Assembly: GCA_900708905.1 (NCBI GenBank)
Contig: CAADRB010000012.1
Span: 231,235 to 295,234 of the forward strand
DNA: 64,000 nt
Direction of reading: 5' to 3'
DNA from: Hymenolepis diminuta
Lineage: Eukaryota > Platyhelminthes > Cestoda > Cyclophyllidea > Hymenolepididae
Position 1 is the first letter of the stretch, and each line of letters begins with the position of its first letter. Both the position numbers and the translations under genes were made by a program. This document shows positions 12,001-27,000 of this stretch, piece by piece. A model generated the notes under the pieces. That model made no database searches. It saw only the letters and a list, made by a program, of their open reading frames with translations, and had not been told where the DNA came from.

Positions 12001-15000
12001 GAGACCAATACGCCACCAATGGACAAAATTCTGTTGAATTTAATTTTATACAGTAGTGGAACTAAAATCTCACATACTTATTTTTAATCCATTGTTTAAT
12101 TTTTATCATTATTATGATAAGGAAAGAAAATATAAACTGAACTAACTTTGAAAGTTTTTTATCATTGGCTGAATTATTTCCGGAACTTTGAGAGAATCCG
12201 TTTTTCATATTTTCTTCTGCCAATGTACTCTAAAATAAAATGGAAGTAATAGTTTTGAAAAGAAAAATATTTCGATATTTAGGTGATGAAAATTCAAATT
12301 AAATCAATCAATTTTGTCGGTAGATTAACGAGAGTTTACTTCATATTTTTCACAAACACAATCTGGGTAGCTTTCTCGAAGCACACCCCTGTCTTATAAA
12401 ATCTAATGACGTACGCCATTTATTACCAGGTAGATATTGATGCTTTCACGTTGACAAAGCAGCCGGGCGAAAATCAAGAGAAGTGCCAGACTACTGTTAT
12501 GCAAAACACCCGTTACTTAACTGGTAATAAGATATAACTGGAGGTAAGATTTTAAATGTCAGAATCATGAGAAAATATGAAAAATAAAATAATATAATTA
12601 GTTGTGAGAAGGAAATTTCATATTGCCTGGTTCGAGACAAATAAAATAGCCTCGGCCTTATCATCGTCGATCTAAGTTTAAATGTTGATCGCTTATGCTC
12701 CTAATCTGCTGACCTTATTTAATTTGAGAACGATAATTTCATATTCTGCGAGCTGAATCAACGTGTTTTAATAAAAAATTGTGTGAATAGCAGAGGAACA
12801 TACTGTATTATTTCAAATCAATATTTATATATTTTATTAAGAAGTGGTTCAGTCGTACCGAGAGAGTGTAGTCAGAAACGGTTTGGGTGATTCCGCTTTC
12901 TGTTGCATTGCTTGCCGAGAGCTGAAATTAATGCCATAGCAAATTTCATATATCACAATCGAAGTAGGAGAAAATAGGTAAACTTGAGCTCGCAAAGAAA
13001 GTAGCGTCTTAAATGAGAATAATTTCAGTAATTAGCCTTCGAACATACTAGTCTTTCTATTTTAAATTGCCACTAATTCCGTGAGAATGATAATGGTATT
13101 TTTTATTTATTTATTTTACTCTTACTTTACTATTTATTTGTTTAAATATCTTCTAATCAAACTTTCAGTAGTTGTATAACAACTGTATAACCATTACTGA
13201 AATATCTGGGTTATTGTTTTAGACTGGTTTTCGATAACCAAAACTTATTTCAATGGGTAGAATTTTATCTTCATACATACATCGAAATGTCGAATGCACT
13301 CATGAGACCAATTAGATACAATATTTATCCTATCCAAATACTTAATCACCATGAGTTCATGTCCGGTAGATTTACCCGCATTTTTTGTCAATTCCCTACC
13401 TTCTACTACAGTTCTTGTCTTCAACAACTACAACCAGATCCTCTAGCTACTCCAGTCAGTTTCTACTATTTTGCATTTTAGTTTCCTTTGATATTTCTCA
13501 TCGGTGGTTTATTTTTGCTTCCTTTTTAAATTTTGTAGTTCTACATCTGGTGAAACTCTAGTCCTATCTCGGAACGAAGGACTTCGTTGAAATTGTGATA
13601 AACATTGCTAAGTTAAAATCTCTTCATATTTCAACATGGCTTTCACATATCTTAAACACATTTACAGGCGATCAATTAAAAAATATTAAACTAATAACGG
13701 GGTGCCCTCGAACGTGAAAAAAAAACGAAAATTTCAAAAAAGATGACTTCCCAAAAAGCAATAACAAATTCTTTTCACAAGTGCACTAAAACTAATCTTT
13801 TTACGATAATGATAAACTTGATTAATACTTGATATCAATTTTATAAGAACTTACCACTTCTTGAAGTTGAATAAGGTCGGATTTGACGTTGGCCAAATCT
13901 AATCGGAATTTCGCAATCTGGGCCGCTGGAGAAGCGACCTGCACTGGCGGCTGATTAGCAACACCTTCCAATGGCAAATCAGAGAATGCGTGATTTACGT
14001 AACCATCATAACTGGGTCGATTCTCAGCTGTGGCACTTGCTTTTGATTGCACTGAATTTGAGCTAGAAAAATTATTAAAACAAAGCTGTCTGAAACTAAT
14101 CAAATAATATACAAGTTTATTTACAAAATTTAAGCTTTAAGCAATTTGGCGAAAAAATACCAGCGATTATGCAAAAAATATTCATTTCTTTCCATATATG
14201 AAATTTTTCTGGAAAAATATTGCAGAATTGAAATTTCAGGAATCTTAATATTTAATTTTGAAAAATAGACAATTTCAAGGAAATTGAATTAAATGATTGT
14301 TAGCATATTATTAATATTTTGGAACTATTAAATTATAATTGAATAAGGACACATATGATATGTATTGCATTTATTGAAAACAACAATGACATTCCTTTTA
14401 TATACAGTTATTAAAATTGAGTAAACACTTTCACCTCCGTTTTTCCTTTCGTAATCCCACGTGAAATGATATTGGTTGATGAGGCATTTGGGCAAAGAAT
14501 TTGCTATATCTAAAACTACCTGCTGAAAGATTTCTTGGAAAGAGTAACGAATACTCCGAATTTCACATTACTCATTGGTAGTTCAGAAATTGTAAAAGTT
14601 TACAATTACTGGGACTGTTTAGGATTTAGCGGATGTTGTGTTATATGGGCGTTTGCAAATAAGCTGCAATTTGAAAACATTTTATAGCCTGATTCCGTTT
14701 GTAGTAGACTGCAGAACATATACAAAATAAAAATACTAAATGCAGAATTATTCGCATATCAAAAGACTACGGAGAGAATCGAATAAAAACTCTCTTGATT
14801 CATAAATTAAACGATTCTGACACCGTAAATTGCGATAATTTAATGAAAAGTAAGCTGTTAACATACCTTTAATCATTACTCCTAATAAACAAAATAGGTT
14901 TTCAAGAAATTTATATTTTAACAAATTTATTACATATTGTACAAGAATGCTCACAAATAAAATTGAAAGTGTTTTCATGAATAGGAAGTTAAAATCAACA

Positions 15001-18000
15001 ATTTTTGAAGAAGCAGAAGACTTAATTTGTCCTCAATAAAAATTAAACTTACAAACTGATTTATGTATAAAAATAAAATAAACATCAAAGGACAAAATAT
15101 GATAATTTATTCTTTTATAAAATAAATTATTTTTTAATTAGGGACAAAAGCAGGTAAGGCTAAGAAAAGCATGAATATTATTGAACACCTTAATTGGGAA
15201 AAGAGAAAACCACTAAAGTGGCAAAACTGAAAAGTGTAATGGAAATGTAATAAGCTTTCGCTCCTGATATATTTCGGTGCCAGCTTCAGCTGATTCATGA
15301 TTTCGCATATTTCGCAATACAGGAAGTGCATCTTCGAAAATGGAATCTACTATCGCTGACAGCTATAAAAAGAAGTTGGTTCAGTAAAATAATAAATAAT
15401 GTTTTGGCGTGTTTTTTTCCCTATGCGAAGTTAATTGAATGTTTAAACTAACTTACAAAATCCTTTGAGTTATTAAAAATAGTTTTATTTTGCAAAGAAG
15501 AGTTTGATCAAAGATTTATGAACACGAATTAAAGTTTACTAGGATAAAGGAATATTAAAATGCATCATTTGTTGAACAGGAAACAAAAATCGCGGTGAAT
15601 GAGATTCGTATTAATGAAATTTCACACTAATGCATGACATAAGTTTAAAAATTTCAAATAACCTCAAGCCAGAACTTCAACAGAATCACAAGTTTTGGAG
15701 AAATAATAAATAGGATAGAAAGCACTTTTTATGCACCTTATTTTCACACGTTTATAATAAAAACTTCACTCTATCAAAAATGTAATGAAACTGTCAAAAT
15801 CTTCACATGCACTACTCTGAATGAAAAAGTGACGAAATAATCGGCTGTTGCACTTAACCATGCACAGATTATTAGTTAGAATCCAACGCATGTACGCAAA
15901 GTCTTCACAAACACCTTTTCCAAATGGCACACAGGAACATACGACCCACACGTGACTCGTTGCCAATAGAAAATTAAATACTCCCTCATTTGAATATATT
16001 ATTATTAGTAGAGGCAGTAAATTAATAAATTTGGCAATGCTTCGCTCGTTGAAGTTAATTATGGTATTATGAAAATAATATTTAATATATTCCACATAGA
16101 TGTTTACTTTCACAAAATGAAAACGTTTATAATTTCAATTTCTTTTTAAAAATCTGCTTGCTTTCTTATTTTAAATAAAGACAACTCACATAGTGTCGAC
16201 TTTCTCCAGTCGTAAGAGTCTCGATATTCTATTCCACATCGATTGGTAACCCATACTTCCATCATCTAGTCGATGCCATTTAAATCCTCTTTGACGTTCT
16301 AGCCTTTCAGCGTATCGATCGCTCTTAGCATAAAGTGAATCTGCCCCAATTTGTTCAGAATTCCCACTTCGATGCAGTACTTTTCCCGCAGGAGAGAACT
16401 CATAATATTCCTCGATTGGAGCCGAGCTCTTCTTACCAAAATTTCCAGTAAAACAAGAGGTTAGAAATAGGGACATTTTAGGTTGTTTAAATCGCTCTCG
16501 AGTGATTGTGTTTATGCTATAGCGCGAGATGTGTCTGCTGCATTTTTACACCAACCAATAGATGTATGACCTTGAGATGGCAACCAATAAGAGTTACGCA
16601 AAGAAGAGACTGGATCAAATGTCAGTTCGGTAGGCGAAAGAAAGAAGATAAAACGCTATGTACGCAGCTTAAGACCCTGTATAGTCCAAGTTTTTTATAA
16701 CTTGACCAGTTTGTTTTTAACAAAGATGGTATCGTCCTTCTTAGTTGAATATTTAATTAAATCGAAAAGTACATCAGAATGATTAACTAATCAGGTAATA
16801 TTCATAAAAAACATCTTACAAATTTAAGGCCAAAAGTCCGCTCCTTACATATTTGAAAACTTCAGTTCCTATGGTTAAAAATATGCATTAGCTAGCAGAT
16901 CAATCCTATGTAAAAGGGTTGAATTAATTGGATATCTAAATTACAATGATAATTTAACGCATAGTATAGGATTTCAAAGGGGAACAATATATACCTCATG
17001 AATGCTACAAGTGCTTAATTCACACGTCATCTTCTACCTCTACATTGTTCAACATTTTTATTTTGTTCCTTTAGTTCTAGCATGATTTTTTGACCGCCGT
17101 ATACAAATACAATCGACACGAAGTGTTAAGTGAGTGACTGACTACACTTTTCAATCACTTTAGCCTTTGATCGATATGAGTGGCTAGATGATATATCACA
17201 GGAGGTTACAACTTTAAGGCTACCAGATGTAGGATGTATAATACTAGCTCTGATAGGGTATAGCAGAGAAAACAGTCTCATAAGCTGCAAAGTCGGAAGG
17301 TAGGAAGGGACAAATCTCGGTATTATGGGGTAAGATAACAATGAAATCTTGACGAGATACTTGACGAGAGAATAAATGCCCATAACTATAATAAACGCCG
17401 TAGGTTCGTGAATGAGGTAAATGGTAAGTAAATTAGTTAAAAATTATTGAATTAATAAATCAATTATGGCAAAAGCGATTTTTTAAATCAGATAAAGAAT
17501 GACTCACTTATTTGTCCTTCTGTCACGTTTGACAAAAATTAATATCTACAGGGGGTCAATTAAATATCATAATAGAATTATAGCTCCCGTTCATACATGT
17601 ATATACTTCATAATTAAATTTTTCCCACTAATTCAACACTTCGTCAAAAAGTCTGCGGAAAGATATTTATTATTCATAAATATCGATCTTTCATTAGTGT
17701 TTAGCCTACAAAAATGTAACGCTTATGAATAATTCATAAGAAGTCAAGAATACACACACTTAAAAAATTTATGTTTTGAAGTCAAATATTGACATCTCGT
17801 ATACTTGACAGTACTTATGAAATTATGAAGCAAGAAATTTATTTCAATTAGAATATTAATATGTCTGACTTTTGTTGAAAAATATTTATCAAATTGTGAC
17901 CAACTTCTGAAAGGAAAATTTCTTACTACGACATTTGAAATATATATATTTTTGACACAAAATATAATAATATTAAATAAAGTTTCAAAAAATAATGATA

Positions 18001-21000
18001 ATTTAAATATAATCAATTCAATTCATTGAGGGAAACATTGGCATAAAAATGCGTCACTGCTGCCGATCAAAATGTGCTCTCAGGATGATCTTAAAGACTG
18101 AATGAATAATTAATCTACCAGCTAAACGAATGCTTCCTAAAATATGGTGAATTCAATCAAAAAATTTTACCTAAAGGCATTAAACAAATCCCCTTTTATT
18201 GCAAATTTCGCAGTAGACATTTATACGCATCTAAATTATTAAAATGTTTTTTTTTCAGCAGCGATTTGAAATAATAACTAAGAAACAAACACACAAAAGA
18301 AATTTGAAACATACAGCTTTGTATAATTACAAATCTTTTACTGTATTGGTATTTTTAGAGAGTTAATGAAAATAACCTTCACAAATATCCGAAAAATGTC
18401 GTGATGTCAGTGTTTTACACTTAGAAACTATTATTTGAGCTTCATAAAATAGCATTCACACATAATTTGCCTTGTGAAATGCTTCCAGCTCTGTATTTCC
18501 TTGCTCAATTAATTTCAATCAAATATATTGTTCAATTAACTTTTAACATAGAACATAACAATAAGTGAAAATTTGCGCGATTGATATTGAAGTGTGGCTT
18601 TGAATAGTTTCAAATTCTCAAGATAAGGATGAAAGACCTCAGGAATTTCTCTCCGTTGACCTAAGTTGTAAATAACAACTATTGGAAATATGCATTGTTT
18701 CAATTCGATAATAAAGGTTAATATTCTATTACCTCTCTTAGTGCACACAATTGCGTCAAAATCAGGTTAACTTTCTCCATCTAGTAAACGGTATATTGAC
18801 TATATGAAGAAAATGTACCCAAAGTGGTTGAGCAATCATTTAATTTAATCAACTTGCCAATAAGCTCAAAATGCAAAGAATATGAAATCTTACCGGAAAC
18901 AGAGAACAAATCCTGAAACTTGAATGGTGAAACTATAAAACAGAAAGCTGTGGACTATACAAAAGAATTAAAAAGGGTATCGATCCTTTGTCATTAATTT
19001 GCTTTTTAGCACAATAAACACTTGTAATTTTTTGCTTAGCTTTGTGGAGCAACATGAATAATTTTTAATGAGGTGCTTGTGATGACTCAGTCCTTTGGTA
19101 CGTTGTTCTGCCCAGATTGTGCTTTTATAAATTCTTCTACACCATCATTTCACTAAGTAATGCACAATTCATTAATTTACGCACTATAATTGCCAAGGTT
19201 CTCTATTAACAGTGCAAAGACATCGGTGATCTCTATATTTAGAAATGTCAAAATTAGTTGAAAAGCGTGTTCACTCATAAGGAGAGTTCACTCACTCATC
19301 CATTGCGTCAATTTGTAAATTGATACACTTCCGTATGTAATTTAGTTCTCGCTATTTATTTGAATCTTGTGTACTATATCCAGTTCAAAAACCGCTGTTA
19401 AATAATCGCTACATTTGGCATAATACAAAATACTACCTTTGAGATCGAAGACAATTCTAACTCGTTCAATGATAATTAAATCATATTTATTGATAAAAAG
19501 TGTTTCTCATTTTAAAAGATCCAACTAACCCTCTGGTCATTAGAGAGAAGCTTCTCACATTTCTCAGTTGAGGAATCACCAATTTTGATACAAATGTCTT
19601 TCCATGAAGGGCGTTCAGAGATTTCGAGGGTCGTATAGGATTCTCAGGCTCTTCTCGCAATACCAGACTCTCACAAGATCTCAATCGGGTCTGTTTTTCA
19701 AGTTGACTTTTTTGAAGTGATCTCTCTCGGTGTTCTCGATTATAAATGTGACTTGAAATTTTTTGAGCCAGGGATGATGAGGAGATATTTTTGGAATATC
19801 GTTGTTGGAATTGCGGCTGTACAGGCGCCGCTGTGACATGTAAAAGTGGAGGTCGAACTGCTGGAACAAGTCGATGGATTGTGATGGGTTGAATTCGATA
19901 TGTCGTTGGGAAATAGCGGTGCTGAGAAAGAGTTGCTTCTGAGCCAACTGTCGTTACATGATGCTGAAAAATAAATGCGTACTTATAAGATTTAAGTAGA
20001 TAAAAAAATCAGCGGGACGAAGGAACTCATATTTGAGGAAGTAATGATGGGGTTAAATGATTAGGATGTTATTCCTTTATTACCCGAGGTAATTTGGCTG
20101 TAGATGCAATCTTTGGAGGAGTATACTGTGTTTTATAAGTCTAAAATTTATTATAAAATTATTAGTACTTTCATATCAGAGGATAAATTTTCTGGGTTCT
20201 AGGCATTTCCCGTCTGTTTTGTTATCATTTTCTCAAAATGGCATTTTAATCTCAAAGGAATGCCATCTAACACAGAAACATTTTATAATATCAAAGTAAT
20301 AATTGAAAATTTGGTTTATTTTAAGATGTTAAAATACAAAAGATATTTACAATTGTTATTTAATTAGTGTATTAATACATATGTTTAAATTTTTTGATAC
20401 TTGAATAAAACACGGATCATCTGACACACAAAAGCAAAAAATATCTTAAGTTAGTCATATAATTCATTCTGAATATTGTATAATTCATTCTAAACCAAAT
20501 AAAACCATAAAAATAGGAAAAAATAAGATTAGTCCGAGTCAATAAAGAATCAAATATCAGCATTTATTCACATCTTTCCTTTAATGAAAGAATTAATACA
20601 CCCAAAGTCCATTTAAAGGAAGCAATCTCGACACTTATTTTGGGAATAGAAACCGTATCATACTGTAACTCTAACTCCATCATTATCAACCGGTACGAAT
20701 TAAGCCATTCATTGAATACTGAATATATTGGACCAGTGACGGCTTACTTAGTAGACCCCTCAACTAAACTATGGAGGAGTTGATATTGTATAGATATCGT
20801 ATTCGAATATGGAATAATCATTTGAGGTCTTGTAATAAATTATCACTTAAAGTAAATATCTCCGATAAAACTTCTGATAAACTAAATGGAATAAAAATAA
20901 GTTTTATATTTTGTTAATGAGGCAAATAGTGGCTCATTAAGAATAAGAACATGATTACATTAATCTAATAATTTAAAACTTGGTGTAATAAATGGTAGGA

Positions 21001-24000
21001 ATTATTTTGAAGAAACTTTCCCATTAAATTGACGCTCTTCTTTCATTACCCTCGTTAATTTTGTCGTACCCGCAGCTTTCCTTGGTTTATGCTGATATGT
21101 ATCTGACTAAAAGATATTGCATATAGTGATTATCGGTTTCTTCAAACTACTTACCTTTGTGGTTTCCTGGAGACCTTTAGACGCGTGGAATTACAAGATA
21201 CACAAATTCGATTACCGATTAGTGATGACTATGTATAAATTTTGATTAATAACGACATTACAATTATTGAACGACAGTGCAAACCGACAACATTTCGGAT
21301 TAAAATCCTTATCCAGAAAAGGCTTTTGATTTCCATTGAAATAGTAATTTATCTATTGAAAAGTGTCCTTACATGGAGGCAAATTGTAATTAGGGGAAAT
21401 TAACCCCGAGGACAGGTTAATCTATTTTTTATAAGGAAGATTTCATTGATTCGTTTGGCAAATTTAGCATCTTACGTAACAATTGCAGTTCAGATCGTGA
21501 AAATGCAACAATATATGGTTCCTTTTAATGTAACAGGCAAATTTCAATGGAAAGAAGGCATTATATTAACTTTAAACCCGAATGAATTATAAATATCCAA
21601 AATCAAAAAAACTTAAATGGGTTCAACGATTTAAATAAACTTTCAAGCATTTAACAAACCATTTTTAATAAAAAATTAATGTCGACTAAAAAATTAAAAA
21701 GTTCTGCTCAATGTTTAAATGATTTGCGGTAACAAAATGAAATTTTAAAATTTGAATCATTTTCCATTTACCATTTAATTTATTCTATTTACACATTATT
21801 CACTCACACGCATAAATATTATGCTTTAGGCAACTTAAAGGAGTATGAAAATTAGCAATTAACTGTTTTTTCTCCGGGGGAAATAATATATTTTGTAATT
21901 CTTAAAATACGGATAATAAAATAATTTTATGAATCGATAATTGGTGTAGGAAGTGGATAAAAAAGTAGATTTAGAGAATCAAAACAATAAATGAAAATGA
22001 CTTTACTGTATTTAAAATACTTATTTTTTCTTAAGATTTCATGGCATGTCAATCGACTTGCATAAATCTAATTATTTTTACGAGTTCAAGTTGGATATTA
22101 TTGGTTATATAAACGACTTTCGATGAAATCAGCGTTAAAGTAAATCCGGAGAATAAACATAAAACTTGAGCGAATGATTTAAAAAATATAAAGCTCGCAT
22201 TCGTATATGAAGAAAAAACCACAATGACTTAGCTTTTCCTAAAATATACAACACTTGTATAAATTTAGTTGCCGAGAGAAATAGTTGCTCCTACCCAAAC
22301 TTTCTGCCCACCGAATACTGCGTGTCTGTCGCGGATTTCGTGTTTAATGTCGTGGATGTGGCTGGGCATAAAAGACGCTGATATTGCCAAAAGTAGCCGC
22401 ATTACACTGTTCTTATTGCCTTGGACGATGTCTGCAATCGGAAATAAAAATGGAAACATAAGAGAAAATAAAATTATTTTAAATAGAAAATAACAACAAA
22501 TAAAGAAAAAGTATGTAAATAAGTGTCTGATATATTTTCAATGTAAATTCAAATGATTCAATTTTGAGTTAATACCAAATCAGGCATATCTAATGTTTTG
22601 TTTTGATTAGTTTTAATAATTGACCGATTTAAATATTAAAATTACGATCCATTATATTTTTGATGTTAAGTATTCAAAATTTAAAATAAAATGCAAAATG
22701 ATGTGTAAATTACCTTCTGGTTTAATAGTAGAGATGGGTACATTTAATTCACGAAGTCGATGAAGAATCATTTTGATATTTGTGATTTTTTCTGTTTCTG
22801 TGGTGCACGGAGTTTTTATTTGAATACGTGATGCCGCTAAAAGGAAAACAAAAAATAATGAAATTCGAAACAAACACATTGTCAATGACATTTAGTTTTG
22901 ACCATTCAAAGATTTTTCATTCAATATCTTCAGTCCGATGAAGCTTTACATAATTCATTTATACAAAGTGAAATTTTATTGAAGTCACGTTTATAATGTA
23001 TAATTGGTATTGTAAAATTCCATACCGATAAATTAAATAAAATAAATTCTTAAACTTATTAAAATTCACTAATCAGAGTGTAATAAAATTAAAAGAATAA
23101 TATTCAAAATGAAATTTTTACTAAACAACAGAATAGCGCACTTCTTTATAAGTTACAAAAGGAATGAAATGTTTTGACTCAATCACGGAATTATGATGTC
23201 AAATACTATGAAAAATGTAATAAAATGGTTCCGCGTAAATAAAACAATTTAGCCGGTTTAAATTCATAAACAAACAATATATTCTTGTTTAGTAAATTAT
23301 TAAAAATAAACATATTTAATAAATCGATGATCTTTCTGCAAATAGATGTGAATGAAAATGTCAACATACAGTTCAAATTTAAATCAACCAGGAAAAGTTT
23401 GTTAAATGCAGGGAAATGATACACTGATGGTGTTTAAATTAAATTATAGGAGCGTCCAAAAAACAAGCATTTTTAAACGCTGCTGTATCAAACTACTTTC
23501 ATGACATTACAAATTCCTAAATAAAATTAATATTGCAATTGCTTAAAAATAATAACCCATCTAAGAGAACAAGCGTATTTTGAATATTTAACACATAGCT
23601 GTGACACACTACTTAAGAAAATTTCTTAAATAAGCATAAAAATAACAATTTAATTTTAAAAGAAAATTTTACCTCATTTTTTGAGAGTTATAAAATATCT
23701 TTTACTTAAAAATCAGTTTCTTTCTTAATTTCTGTTAAGATAATCACTAAAGCCCCAAAAAGATTTACGACACTCCCCAGATTAAGAGTTTTGTTAATAT
23801 TATCAGGGAAAGTGGACATTTAATGGGCGTTCAGATTTATCCTCTTAATGAACAAAACGACCCCTAACCCCTTTTTTTCAAGAAATAAACAAAATCTTTC
23901 TTCATTTTAGATAATTAAATTGATTTTTTAGCCAGATAGTTCATTTCGTTTCGCGTTTCTGAAAAACGCATTGCATATAGTGTAATGCAATATGATGTAA

Positions 24001-27000
24001 ATTAAAAAAGCACTAAATTAAACATGACGTGATCGATCATTCATATTAATGAAAAGATTTAAATTTTCATTTTTATTTATTAAGGGTAGATTTATCAACA
24101 GGAGGACAACTTAAAGTAAAAGCAAACGGTTATCTTTATTTCTGCATTTAGTTTCCTGTGGTTGGTGAGATTAATAAATTGATGGTTCCTCTAGATGAGC
24201 ACAATAAGTGATAGGAGCACAATTTATTTTCATCGGAGTAAATATACTGAAACAATAGGAAATCACATCTGAACAACTCTTTATAGATATAATTTAGTAA
24301 AACAAAAATATTTAGGGAAAATTCAAACCGACTAAACAAAGTTGAATGAAATGAAAGAAGCGATTGATTACATTTGATCGTTTATTCCTATACGCTATTG
24401 CAGTTTCAAAAGCACGCATTCTTTTATCAAAAATGGAGATATGACATGATAAAATTGAATTTATTTATAATACCTTTAAGCGATGCGGCCTCACATTCAC
24501 TGGACACCGAAGCAAATCTTTTACCTGACATATATTTTTTCAAATGTCACAAATATCAGCAAATTTTTTATTAGTAAAAATTTGAAGACAGCTCGTTTCT
24601 TCACAATAATAATAGAATATCAACAATTATAATCACTTCTGCTTAACATAAAAAGAATGAATATGAAACAATATGCCAAATAAAAATATTCATAGCTATG
24701 ATAATATAAAAAGAATTACTAAAATATTGAAAGATTTTTTTAACTGAACTATATACGCAAAACACCGTTAATATCACATAAGTATAATAATGGCAAAAGT
24801 AATTGTTTTGCCTAAGGAAATTAAGTAACTGCAAATTCCATACGAATGAGTTTTATAAAAGATTTCCTGTTTATGACAAAATACATTCAAATGATATTAA
24901 TTAAACATGAGACGACTTTGAGACGGTAGCTTGTGTCTGTTTGGCTTAATTTTTGGATATTTTTAAAATTTATATGATTTTAGAACTTCAATTAAATTTC
25001 CGGTTATCGTTTTTAAAGGCCTTAATTTTATTTCCATTTCTAAATTCAAATGTATTACTTTGAAAAAGTTATTTCTTTGTCAAGCGGGTTTGATAAAGTT
25101 ATAATTTTCTCTATCTAACTATGCAAACGACACTGAACAATTTTATTAAACGAGATCAACGGCCACATGCTTGACAGAATTCAAATTGCCAACATTATAT
25201 GAGTCTTAGTGTTCTCCGAAAATAGGAGAGAAAATTTTCCTATCAACAGAATCACATTTTGTTCAATTAATATTTTAAAAAATCAGTATTTTAAAACTTA
25301 ATCGTAATTTTTAAAAATGGGATATACGAAAAGAACAATATTCCCATCCGCACAATAGGATTTAATTTATTTCACCGCATTTAATTAATTCATCTTTGTT
25401 TAATTACGCATTTATTTAAACAAAAAACATTTACAATGAATTTTCCAGTATGTAGTTATGCTTATTTGTATTTATATAGCTTACATAAATTCCCATAGGA
25501 TTTTTAAACTTTAAAGTTAAAAAAATTATAATTTAGAGATGTTTCGGTTATTTTGTTATAATTAAAGTATGACATGAGGGATATTTGAGCTTCAAATTAC
25601 CCCTGAATTTGTCCGGCGGTGGCTTTTGATTTAATAGACAACTTGAGAATAAAAACGTGTTCATTTACACACTTTTTTAAGTAACATATTTTGGTGTTGA
25701 TAGTTAATATGAAAAAGCATTAATTCTCCAAAATAATAAATTATAAAATAAAACCACAAGTAGAAAATAATGTTTAGCTCTTAGATATAATAATTCTTTA
25801 AAAAAACTGCGCGCCAAAAATCAAGATCAAATATTTTGATAAAAAGCATTCAATTATTTTCAATTAACCGCGAATATTTTCCAGACTCAGAAAAGATAAA
25901 ATTGCTAAATATTTTTCCAGATTGACAATTTGTTTTTACGAATTACGGTGGAAATCACGCAAATCATGAATTCATTCGATAAGGCATGTGCTACAGAAAT
26001 ATTTAGATATATAATTTAAAATAAGTATACAATTGCAGAATAAAATGATAATAAAAGACACACTTACAAGCCGCATCAATTAATTCAGCCAATGCGGTGC
26101 CATTTCGCATGCTTTCGTCGTCCAATGAACGGAGCAACATTCCTGGACAGACTGCGGAGATTTTTGAATTTATCCATGATAAATAAGCGCGTTCCCTTGC
26201 CTGAATTTTGAAATCGATTTTTCAATTTGTGGACAATTTTGATCACAACTTGAAATTAATATTACGCATTAAAAGAAAAAAAGATACTAATCCTAGCCAA
26301 TGAAATTAAATTGACAGTATCTTCAACATATCGGTGCATCTACCTATTAAATATTTTGTTTCTTGTGTTCTCAATCCTTGAATTTTAAAATCGGAGTCAT
26401 AAATCCGTTTTATTATTTTTGGTATTTACAAAAATCAATTCTAATTCCCTTAACTACGTCATTGTCAATCAATCGTAAAACAGAAATAAAAGCTTCTGCT
26501 GTTATGTTTCTAAAGTATTCATGGTTATTTTAGAATATTATACATATATGTATGTATATAAATTGGGTGGTTTAATGTAATCAAATTTCTCTTTAGGATA
26601 TGAAGAATTTACTACCTTTAAACTTTTTTAACAAATTGGATAGCTAATGATGAGTAAGATAAATAACAGTGCTATTTGTAACAGCCATTTTTAAACAGTT
26701 TTCATAAATTATTAATCAAATTTCGCAAAGCAATCTCTGAAACATCAATTTACATTTAATGGCCTATCTGCATTCCTCCACCCATTATTTATTATTACTC
26801 TGTGTTAATCGGCTCAAAATAAATACACGAGGGTTATTTGAAATTTTCACCAATCACGAAATAAGCAATGACACTATTAAATCGAATGTTTGTAATAATT
26901 GCCACTGATCGACTTCATAATTAATTTCATTATTTAAATAAAAGAACTTGAAATAGTTTTCGTTAAATAGGTCTCCGTCTTATCTCGCATTAACGAATCT

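Larger units (their letters stand above)
9027..16516 (-). other. Exons 6-10: coiled-coil half of the dixin-like gene, or a separate gene starting at 16476
   Basis: Exons 16516(or ATG 16476)-16190, 14062-13855, 12229-12147, 11732-11660 and 9281-9027 join in phase with strong donors (GTGAGT, GTAAGT, GTTAGT, GTAAGT). Read from the ATG at 16476 they give about 301 aa. The first exon has an acidic and basic mix (EEYYEFSPAGKV, RGFKWHRLDDGS) that I do not recognise. The next carries a Pro/Ala/Val stretch and then a helix (KFRLDLANVKSDLIQLQEV). The last two exons form a clear coiled coil (EIESLYRLLKVRTEAMDACL, then ELTNSLKQLQMENESLRQRL), followed by an Asn/Ser/Pro-rich tail. A TGA ends the frame 9 nt before a donor-like GTAAGT. 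It fits the position of the dixin coiled coil, but could stand alone. Confidence 0.6.

Noticed and set aside
15766..16113. 115-codon - strand ORF next to exon 6 of the dixin-like gene
   Set aside because: The sequence is Cys/Phe/Ile-rich without domain logic, and possible joins to the neighbouring exon run into stops. It is treated as intron.
17126..17383. 85-codon - strand ORF
   Set aside because: Low-information Leu/Ser/Ile-rich sequence, no splice context, lying in an intron of the dixin-like gene.
19681..19947. 88-codon ORF starting with an ATG in exon 5
   Set aside because: It is an alternative frame of the exon. The phase-0 frame is longer and continues the CH-domain reading frame through to the donor.
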